Below, in pieces: positions 1 through 4,839 of a DNA stretch of 5,209 nucleotides. The DNA is from Pseudomonas sp. GTDB lineage: Bacteria > Pseudomonadota > Gammaproteobacteria > Pseudomonadales > Pseudomonadaceae. The notes under the pieces were generated by a model. It saw only the letters and a program-made list of their open reading frames with translations. It was not told where the DNA came from and did no database searches. The position numbers and the translations under genes were made by a program. The DNA lies in NCBI GenBank assembly GCA_029240955.1, contig JARDZH010000207.1, forward strand, positions 1 to 5,209, given 5' to 3'. Every line of letters starts with the position of its first letter. Within the stretch, counting starts at the first letter, position 1.

Positions 1-365
1 ACGCAGATCATGTAAGTGGTTGCGCCGTCACCGTCCAGTGAGACAACCAGCGCCAGAACGGCAGTCCCCACAGAAATCCGCACCGGGTCGCCTTTGACCA
101 TCTGCAGGATCTTGCGCACGGCCGGGTCGAACAGGCCGGAGTCGATCATCAAGGCGAAGTAGAGGATGGCGAACATCAGCATCACGCCGGTAGGCGCCAG
201 CTTGCTGATGCCGGCGAGCATCATCGGGCCGATTTCGGTCGCGAAACCGCCGAACAGTGCAAACAGGATCGGGACGATGATCAGCGCGATCAAGGCACTC
301 AGGCGCTTGGTCATGATCAGGTACATGAACGCGATGACCATGGCGAAGCCAAGGAAAGTCAGCAT
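1..365 (-). CDS. CitMHS-family citrate/metal:proton symporter, N-terminal part (truncated by window edge)
   Basis: The minus-strand frame starting at 365 encodes 121 residues and is open to the left edge, so the rest of a family member (usually about 430 residues) lies outside. The protein is very hydrophobic. Likely membrane segments lie near residues 4-19, 22-42, 58-77 and 97-112, and a SLDGDGATT motif at 109-117 is typical of the CitMHS family, which imports citrate complexed with divalent metal in symport with protons at the inner membrane. The start is well fixed: GGAG (376-373) sits 7 bases before the ATG, and an in-frame TAG at 392-390 excludes a longer protein. It is divergent from the Gfa-like gene at 664. 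Substrate could be citrate, tricarballylate or a related acid; the N-terminus alone cannot decide. Confidence 0.88.
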   Translation of the reverse strand, partial: MLTFLGFAMVIAFMYLIMTKRLSALIALIIVPILFALFGGFATEIGPMMLAGISKLAPTGVMLMFAILYFALMIDSGLFDPAVRKILQMVKGDPVRISVGTAVLALVVSLDGDGATTYMIC

Positions 366-372
366 GGGAATA

Positions 373-376
373 CTCC
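373..376 (-). promoter_or_regulatory. Ribosome binding site of the CitMHS transporter gene
   Basis: GGAG on the minus strand lies 7 bases upstream of the ATG at 365-363. Together with the in-frame stop at 392-390 it fixes the start codon. Confidence 0.75.
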
Positions 377-417
377 AGACGTAAGGCGGCTACGGAAGAA
401 ACGAAAGAAAGTTCGGA

Positions 418-495
418 TCAGTAGGGAAGCGGTACGCGGAGCGGGTTCGCAGAGAGGGTGCAGCGCAGGAAATCAGCAAGCATCGGAATCACCAT
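418..495 (-). other. Possible 25-codon leader ORF upstream of the transporter gene
   Basis: On the minus strand an ATG at 495-493 opens a 25-codon frame (starting MVIPMLADFL and ending VPLPY) that stops with TGA at 420-418. It ends 52 bases before the transporter ATG and is out of frame with it. Its ATG overlaps the A-rich motif at 505-492. There is no convincing Shine-Dalgarno sequence, no run of one amino acid that would suggest attenuation, and a 25-codon frame can arise by chance. It is listed because of its position in the probable transcript leader, not because of homology. Confidence 0.2.
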
Positions 496-505
496 TATTC
501 TTGTT
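492..505 (-). promoter_or_regulatory. A-rich Hfq/Crc-type catabolite repression motif (CA motif)
   Basis: The minus strand reads AACAAGAATAATGG, which contains AANAANAA and can be parsed as four successive ARN triplets (AAC AAG AAT AAT). In Pseudomonas such stretches on mRNA are bound by Hfq with Crc to repress translation of carbon-uptake and catabolic genes; carbon-source transporters are common targets. Here it is about 127 bases upstream of the transporter ATG, further than the usual position at the ribosome binding site, so any effect would have to act through the leader (for example the overlapping small ORF) or on RNA stability. Whether this stretch is transcribed is not known. Confidence 0.4.
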
Positions 506-514
506 AATCGGGCC

Positions 515-538
515 GGGAACCGCGGTTGGCGTGTTCCC
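515..538. promoter_or_regulatory. Inverted repeat GGGAAC-N12-GTTCCC, candidate operator
   Basis: GGGAAC (515-520) and GTTCCC (533-538) form a perfect 6-base inverted repeat with half-site starts 18 bases apart. A second perfect palindrome, AACCGCGGTT (518-527), overlaps its left half. The site sits just upstream of the A-rich leader motif, in the divergent region, where an operator for the transporter gene would be expected. No regulator can be named from the sequence. Confidence 0.3.
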
Positions 539-601
539 AGGCTGGCCGGTCTTTTGCCGGAAGTGACCTGATGCTAATCGGGCAAGCTTTCGCTGACCTT
601 T

Positions 602-627
602 CAACCAACCGATGTCGGATTTGGTTG
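602..627. promoter_or_regulatory. Long inverted repeat ahead of the Gfa-like gene
   Basis: CAACCAA (602-608) pairs with TTGGTTG (621-627), and between them CCGA (609-612) pairs with TCGG (615-618) around a TG loop. The result is an 11-base-pair interrupted palindrome with a two-base bulge (AT at 619-620). It ends 36 bases before the start codon at 664. It could be a DNA operator or an RNA hairpin in the 5' leader. It is not followed by a T run, so it is not a typical intrinsic terminator. Confidence 0.35.
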
Positions 628-652
628 TCAGAAACCCTAACGATCAGCTGCG

Positions 653-662
653 GGAGAAGGGG
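653..662 (+). promoter_or_regulatory. Ribosome binding site deciding the start of the Gfa-like gene
   Basis: GGAG at 653-656 is 7 bases from the ATG at 664, and is followed by a further purine run AAGGGG. This favours 664 over an upstream in-frame ATG at 526, whose extra 46 residues do not resemble the family. Confidence 0.7.
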
Positions 663-663
663 A

Positions 664-1065
664 ATGGAGCAGATTCACACCGGAGGCTGTCATTGCGGCA
701 GCCTGCGTTATCAGTTCGACGCGCCGTTAGAAGACATCGCCCACTGTCATTGTTCGATCTGCCGTCGCACGTCAGGCGGGACTGTGATGAGCTGGGTCAC
801 CGTGCCGCTGAGCAGTTTCCACTGGCAGGCGGGCAGCCCGGCGTCTTACGACTCCGGGCCGACGTGCGTACGCTATTTCTGCAATAACTGCGGCGCGCAC
901 CTGGCGTTGTTCACGCGTAATAGCCTGGAAGAAATCGACGTCACCATCGCCACCCTCGACCATCCGGAACAGGCCCCGGCCTCGCGCCATATCTGGATCG
1001 AGAACCGCCTGCCGTGGCTGCATCTGGACGAGCATCTGCCGGGGCGTGAGGGCGAAGCCACCTGA
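664..1065 (+). CDS. GFA (glutathione-dependent formaldehyde-activating enzyme-like) family zinc protein
   Basis: The 133-residue product has the full cysteine signature of the Gfa/CENP-V fold. C9 and C11 (in GGCHCGSL) together with C73 and C76 (in YFCNNCGAHL) match the structural zinc site. C28, C30 and C33 (in HCHCSICRR) match the second, catalytic zinc site described for Paracoccus Gfa. Length agrees with the short single-domain members common in bacteria. The founding enzyme speeds S-hydroxymethylglutathione formation from formaldehyde and glutathione, but most short paralogues have no proven substrate, and no glutathione-dependent formaldehyde dehydrogenase gene is next to this one. The product is probably cytosolic, with no signal peptide. 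The gene is alone on the plus strand, divergent from the transporter and convergent with the YbaK-HDOD gene. The family call is firm, the reaction is not. Confidence 0.93.
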   Translation: MEQIHTGGCHCGSLRYQFDAPLEDIAHCHCSICRRTSGGTVMSWVTVPLSSFHWQAGSPASYDSGPTCVRYFCNNCGAHLALFTRNSLEEIDVTIATLDHPEQAPASRHIWIENRLPWLHLDEHLPGREGEAT

Positions 1066-1086
1066 GCTGGGCGGCGCTACATCGGG

Positions 1087-1109
1087 GTAGGAGCGCGTTT
1101 ACCCGCGAC
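1087..1109 (+). repeat. REP-like palindromic unit 1 (plus orientation, divergent subtype)
   Basis: The unit starts GTAGGAGCGCG and ends ACCCGCGAC, the layout of Pseudomonas REP sequences: a GTAGGAG-type head followed by an imperfect palindrome. Its stem is CGCG (1094-1097) with CGCG (1104-1107). It differs in sequence from units 2 and 3 and belongs to another subtype or has decayed. Confidence 0.65.
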
Positions 1110-1149
1110 AAAGGCAACGCGGTCTTTCAGGAAGTACGCGTCATCGTTC

Positions 1150-1175
1150 GTCGCGAGCTAACGCTCCCTCCCACA
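1150..1175 (-). repeat. REP unit 2 (minus orientation)
   Basis: On the minus strand it reads TGTGGGAGGGAGCG, then TTA, then GCTCGCGAC. It is the same element as unit 3 apart from a small change in the loop, and lies in opposite orientation to units 1 and 3. The internal stem is GAGC (1155-1158) with GCTC (1163-1166) around TAAC. Confidence 0.8.
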
Positions 1176-1215
1176 AAAGCCCGGTAGATCATCGAGAGCG
1201 TGGCGCGCATATCAT

Positions 1216-1240
1216 TGTGGGAGGGAGCGAAGCTCGCGAC
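1216..1240 (+). repeat. REP unit 3 (plus orientation)
   Basis: TGTGGGAGGGAGCG followed by AAGCTCGCGAC, with stem GAGC (1225-1228) and GCTC (1232-1235). Such units are non-autonomous and are thought to be spread by RAYT (REP-associated tyrosine) transposases encoded elsewhere in the genome; none is encoded in this window. Confidence 0.8.
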
Positions 1241-1269
1241 GGCAGCCGAGCGCCGCGATGGCGCAGCCA

Positions 1270-2667
1270 TCAATGCGGAAACTGTGCCGCCAGCTCGCGC
1301 AGCATCGCTTCGGCTTCCAGCACCTTGCGTACGGATTCGTTGGCTTTTTCTCGGCTCAGACCAAGACGCTCGAACAGTTCGTCCGGAATCTCCTCCTGAG
1401 GGCCTGAACCCACGCCATTGGCGCGCAGCAGACGTACAGCCAGATACACCAGATTGGCGTACTCGCAGTGCTCGCCTGCGTAATGCGGGTCATGCTGGAA
1501 GCGCAGGGCAGTGGAAAGCTCGTCTGGCATGTCCCAGAAACGCATCAGCCAGGCGCCGATCTGCTCGCGACTGATACCCAGCAGGTGATGCTCCACATAA
1601 CTGTGGTGCAGGTGCGGGTTGACCTCCAACTGGCGGCAGATCAATGAGAAATGCGGTGGAAATACGTGTGCCAGCAGCAGATAACCGAAGTTATGCAGCA
1701 GCCCCGCCAGGTAAGTCAGCCCGCCTTCCGGGCGCTTGGCGCGCGGGATAGCGCGCGTCAGGCCTTCGATGACCGCTGCTGTGTAGATCGACTGTTGCCA
1801 GTACGGCGTCGTCTGCTGCGGGTGATCCTTGGGCAGACTGAGCGTCTTGCCCAGCGCCAGGCCCAGCGCCAGGTTGATCACCAGATCGAAGCCCAGCACC
1901 CGAACGATGGCGTCTTCGACTGAGCGAATCTTGCCGGTGGACGCGTAATAAGGCGATGCAGCCCAGCTGACCACCTGCGCAGCCAGCGCCGGGTCGGTTT
2001 CTACGACTCCGGTGATGTCGTCGATGGTTGCATCGGGGTCGACACGCAATTTGATGATCTTTTGCGCGGTGCCGGCCAGTGGAGGAATCTCCAGCGTCGC
2101 TTCCAGACGCTGCTGGATGCGGCGTGCGGTGAAGGCGTGCATGGCCTGCGTGATTTCGGCCCGATCGTCGTCCGGACGGTCAAGATTGGGACGGATCGAA
2201 CCTGTCGGCTGGCCAAAGTGCGCGGCACTGGCCTTGCTGAGCATGCTCTTGAAGTCATCGCTGGAGATCTCCAGCAGTACGTCAGGCTCGCCTGAGCCAA
2301 CCAACAGCAGCGGTTCTTGCAGCAGACGATCATCGTACAGGCACGGTGAGCTGGTCAGCGCCGGCAAGCCTGGCAGCTGTTGCAGCTTGTGCTTGGCCAG
2401 CATGCGCACCAGACGCTCCGGTGGCACGGCGGCCAGTTGCCGACCGGTCAGTTCGGTGATCCGGCTCAGATCGAGCAGCTGGCTTTGCGGGAACAGAATC
2501 AGAAGCGCCCCGACGGCGTCTTCGACCAGCACCGTCTGAACTTTGCGCGCAGCAGGCAGAGCGGGGCTGTCCAGAACTTCTCTGTAACTGATGGACAACT
2601 TCTCAAGCAACTGCCGAATGACGGTTGGCGCTTGGTGCGAATCACTGACGTGAGCAACTTCTGTCAT
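1270..2667 (-). CDS. YbaK-like aminoacyl-tRNA deacylase domain fused to an HDOD domain
   Basis: The product has 465 residues and two domains. Residues about 14-140 resemble the YbaK/ProX editing fold: a lysine at 42 in ARKVQTVLVED fits the conserved lysine of that family, followed by hydrophobic strands and a late LPGLPALTSSP / YDDRLLQEP segment. Known members hydrolyse mischarged aminoacyl-tRNA. Residues about 188-385 form an HDOD domain (IPPLAGTAQKIIKLRVDPDA through FWDMP). The metal-binding HD is degenerate, LLHNFG at 323-328, as is usual for HDOD, so cyclic-nucleotide phosphodiesterase activity is unlikely. The protein is predicted cytosolic. The ATG at 2667 is preferred; longer in-frame extensions would run back into recG and look non-coding. 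The ribosome binding site is weak (GGA 8 bases from the ATG, AGGA 14 bases). It lies 85 bases downstream of recG. The cellular role is unknown. Confidence 0.9.
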   Translation of the reverse strand: MTEVAHVSDSHQAPTVIRQLLEKLSISYREVLDSPALPAARKVQTVLVEDAVGALLILFPQSQLLDLSRITELTGRQLAAVPPERLVRMLAKHKLQQLPGLPALTSSPCLYDDRLLQEPLLLVGSGEPDVLLEISSDDFKSMLSKASAAHFGQPTGSIRPNLDRPDDDRAEITQAMHAFTARRIQQRLEATLEIPPLAGTAQKIIKLRVDPDATIDDITGVVETDPALAAQVVSWAASPYYASTGKIRSVEDAIVRVLGFDLVINLALGLALGKTLSLPKDHPQQTTPYWQQSIYTAAVIEGLTRAIPRAKRPEGGLTYLAGLLHNFGYLLLAHVFPPHFSLICRQLEVNPHLHHSYVEHHLLGISREQIGAWLMRFWDMPDELSTALRFQHDPHYAGEHCEYANLVYLAVRLLRANGVGSGPQEEIPDELFERLGLSREKANESVRKVLEAEAMLRELAAQFPH

Positions 2668-2696
2668 GGTCTTTGTCCAATTCCTACAATCGTGGA

Positions 2697-2702
2697 AGTA
2701 TA
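2697..2702 (-). promoter_or_regulatory. Possible -10 promoter element of the YbaK-HDOD gene
   Basis: TATACT on the minus strand, about 30 bases before the start codon, resembles a sigma-70 -10 box and has TGG just upstream. No good -35 hexamer is present at 16-18 bases, so if it works it is weak or activator-dependent. The tandem TAACCAG repeat at 2701-2716 overlaps it. Confidence 0.3.
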
Positions 2703-2716
2703 ACCAGCTTAACCAG
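2701..2716. repeat. Tandem TAACCAG direct repeat with 9-base period
   Basis: TAACCAG occurs at 2701-2707 and again at 2710-2716 (CTGGTTA on the minus strand). The copies cover the spacer just upstream of the possible -10 box of the YbaK-HDOD gene and may be half-sites for a regulator. They may also be chance. Confidence 0.3.
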
Positions 2717-2752
2717 TTCCGTACTTGCGCGCAGTTGAAAGCGTAGCTTGCG

Positions 2753-4828
2753 TCACACCTGCCCGTATTGCTGACCGTGCCGCAGCCAGCGCTCCAGCAG
2801 CGGGCTGACATGTTGCGGCCAGCGTTCCAGCAAAGCTTGCGCTGCATCACGAACTGCCGGTAGCAGATCGGCGTCGCGCATCAAATCGGCGACCTTGAAC
2901 TGCAACAAGCCTGTTTGCCGCGTGCCAAGCATTTCACCCGGGCCGCGCAGTTCCAAGTCCTTTTCCGCAATCACGAACCCGTCATTGGTTTCGCGCATGA
3001 TTCCCAGCCGCTGGCGGCCGATCTGCGACAGTGGCGGATGATAGAGCAACACGCAGTGGCTGACCGCACTGCCGCGCCCGACCCGGCCCCGCAACTGGTG
3101 CAACTGGGCAAGGCCCAGTCGCTCCGGGTTCTCGATGATCATGAGGCTGGCGTTGGGCACGTCCACACCCACTTCGATCACCGTCGTGGCGACCAGCAAC
3201 TGCAATGCGCCTTGCTTGAACTCGGCCATGATCGAGGCCTTTTCCGCAGGCTTCATGCGCCCGTGAATCAAACCAACGCGTAATTCGCCCAATGCGCTGC
3301 TCAGTTCTTCGAACGAGGTCTCGGCGGCCTTGCAGGTCAGTTCTTCGGATTCTTCGATCAGCGTGCAGACCCAATACGCCTGCCGGCCTTCGGCGCAGGC
3401 GGCGCGCACCCGCTCGATGACCTCGATGCGGCGACTGTCAGCCACCAGCACGGTGTTGACCGGCGTACGCCCCGGCGGCAGCTCGTCAAGAATTGACGTG
3501 TCGAGGTCGGCATAGGCGCTCATGGCCAGTGTTCGCGGAATTGGCGTGGCGGTCATGATCAACTGGTGCGGACACATCATGCCACCCACGCCTTTCTTGC
3601 GCAGTGCCAGCCGCTGCTGAACACCGAAGCGGTGCTGCTCGTCGATAATGACCAGCGCCAGATTGTGAAACCGCACTTCCTCCTGAAACAGCGCATGAGT
3701 GCCGACGACCATAGGCGTGCCGCTCGCGATCTGCTCCAGCGAAGTCACGCGCGCCTTGCCTTTGAGTTTGCCGGCCAGCCAGGCCACTTCGATCCCCAAC
3801 GGCTCAAGCCAGCGCTGGAAGTTGATGTAATGCTGCTCGGCGAGGATTTCGGTCGGCGCCATCAGCGCGACCTGATAACCGGCCTCCAACGCCTGGAGCG
3901 CGGCCAGCGCCGCGACCACCGTCTTGCCCGCGCCCACGTCGCCCTGGATCAGCCGCAGCATTGGCTCAGGCTGACTCAGGTCGAACGCTACCTCGTTGCC
4001 GACTCGCTGCTGCGCGCCAGTGGGCGGAAAACCAAGATTGGCGAGAAACTGTTTAGGCAGCTTCTTCGCCAGCGGCAAGGCCGGCGCATGCTGGGCGCGC
4101 AAGCTCTCGCGCAAACGCTGCTGCGAAAGCTGATGAGTCAGTAGCTCTTCGAAAGCCAGGCGGTGTTGAGCCCAATGATGCCCAAGCGCAAGTTCTTCGA
4201 CGTCGGCATCTGCCGGCGGGTGATGCAGATAGCGGATCGCGTCGTCGAGCGGGGCGAGCTGATAATCCCGGGCCAACTCTTCGGGCAGCCAGTCAGGCAG
4301 GCTTTTGGGTCCGAGCATCGCCAGACTTTGCTGGCAGAGCTGGCGCAAGCGCTGTTGGGTCAGGCCTTCGGTGGTGGGGTAGATCGGCGTAAGCGTCTGC
4401 TCGACAGGCGCAGGCTCGTCGCCAGTCAGCGCCCGGTATTCGGGGTGATAGATCTCCAGGCCTGACGCACCTGGACGCGCTTCTCCGAAACAGCGCAGCT
4501 GGGTGCCGCGCTTCATGCTTTCTTTTTGCGCATTGCTGAAGTGGTAAAAGCGCAGGCTGACCACACCCGATCCGTCGCCCAGACGCACCAGCAGGCTGCG
4601 GCGCTTGCCCATCACCACATCGGCGCCGCTGACGACGCCTTCGATCACTGCATCCTGGCCCGGACGCAACGCGCCGATGGGGACCACGCGCGTGCGGTCC
4701 TGATAACGCAGCGGCAGGTGAAACAGCACGTCCTGCAGGTTTTCCAGACCCACCTTGGCCAGTTTTTCAGCCATGGCTTCGCCGACGCCCTTGAGCGCCG
4801 TGACCGAGACTTTGGAAAGCTCGCTCAT
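2753..4828 (-). CDS. recG: ATP-dependent DNA helicase RecG
   Basis: The 691-residue product is full length for RecG (about 693 in E. coli). RecG reverses stalled forks and migrates Holliday junctions and R-loops. The N-terminal wedge/OB domain covers roughly 55-150 (RYQDRT at 41-46 precedes it). The helicase core shows a Q-like motif (FPPTGAQQ 267-274), Walker A GDVGAGKT at 296-303, DEQH at 396-399, TATPIPRT at 426-433, a motif V-like region (VIEVGVDVP 550-558) and motif VI QLRGRVGRG at 578-586. The C-terminal TRG-type region (LRGPGEMLGTRQTG, 627-640) is linked to translocation. The start at 4828 fits homologues (MSELSKVSVTALKGVG); a longer frame from 4876 overlaps oxyR. It follows oxyR by 11 bases, an arrangement known as the oxyR-recG operon in P. 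aeruginosa. Confidence 0.98.
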   Translation of the reverse strand: MSELSKVSVTALKGVGEAMAEKLAKVGLENLQDVLFHLPLRYQDRTRVVPIGALRPGQDAVIEGVVSGADVVMGKRRSLLVRLGDGSGVVSLRFYHFSNAQKESMKRGTQLRCFGEARPGASGLEIYHPEYRALTGDEPAPVEQTLTPIYPTTEGLTQQRLRQLCQQSLAMLGPKSLPDWLPEELARDYQLAPLDDAIRYLHHPPADADVEELALGHHWAQHRLAFEELLTHQLSQQRLRESLRAQHAPALPLAKKLPKQFLANLGFPPTGAQQRVGNEVAFDLSQPEPMLRLIQGDVGAGKTVVAALAALQALEAGYQVALMAPTEILAEQHYINFQRWLEPLGIEVAWLAGKLKGKARVTSLEQIASGTPMVVGTHALFQEEVRFHNLALVIIDEQHRFGVQQRLALRKKGVGGMMCPHQLIMTATPIPRTLAMSAYADLDTSILDELPPGRTPVNTVLVADSRRIEVIERVRAACAEGRQAYWVCTLIEESEELTCKAAETSFEELSSALGELRVGLIHGRMKPAEKASIMAEFKQGALQLLVATTVIEVGVDVPNASLMIIENPERLGLAQLHQLRGRVGRGSAVSHCVLLYHPPLSQIGRQRLGIMRETNDGFVIAEKDLELRGPGEMLGTRQTGLLQFKVADLMRDADLLPAVRDAAQALLERWPQHVSPLLERWLRHGQQYGQV

Positions 4829-4833
4829 TGTTT

Positions 4834-4839
4834 TCCCGC
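4834..4839 (-). promoter_or_regulatory. Ribosome binding site of recG next to the oxyR stop codon
   Basis: GCGGGA on the minus strand directly follows the oxyR TAG (4842-4840) and lies 5 bases from the recG ATG. The whole signal fits in the 11-base gap, which favours translational coupling of recG to oxyR. Confidence 0.6.

Larger units (their letters stand above)
1150..1240. terminator. Long REP-REP hairpin in the convergent gap, possible bidirectional terminator
   Basis: Units 2 and 3 are reverse complements over about 25 bases, with a 40-base loop (1176-1215), so transcripts from either side can fold into a strong stem. It lies between two convergent genes and no U-tract terminator is seen elsewhere in the gap. 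A role in ending or protecting the 3' ends of both transcripts is inferred from position. Confidence 0.35.

Noticed and set aside
526..663. Upstream extension of the Gfa-like gene from an in-frame ATG at 526
   Set aside because: The added 46 residues do not look like the family, have no good ribosome binding site, and cover the inverted repeats; the ATG at 664 has a clear GGAG at 7 bases.
512..663. Sigma-54 promoter for the citrate-type transporter
   Set aside because: I looked on the minus strand for GG and GC doublets with the required 10-base spacing in a TGGCAC-N5-TTGC context and found none that fit.
1200..1574. 124-codon plus-strand open frame starting in the REP region
   Set aside because: It runs through a REP unit and then antisense to the YbaK-HDOD gene; composition is Arg/Ala/Pro-rich with no domain.
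2012..2539. 175-codon plus-strand open frame opposite the YbaK-HDOD gene
   Set aside because: It is a Ser/Arg-rich antisense shadow with no domain; the minus-strand protein has clear domains over the same bases.
2668..2850. Longer start for the YbaK-HDOD gene at 2850
   Set aside because: It would overlap the recG 3' end by about 98 bases with cysteine- and tryptophan-rich residues untypical of this family; the start at 2667 fits the domain layout.
2982..3374. 130-codon minus-strand frame inside recG
   Set aside because: It is an alternative-frame shadow, Arg-rich, overlapping helicase motifs V and VI of recG in the true frame.
3566..4144. 192-codon plus-strand open frame opposite recG
   Set aside because: It is the antisense shadow of a fully conserved helicase gene in GC-rich DNA, with low-complexity Arg/Gln/Leu content and no recognisable domain.
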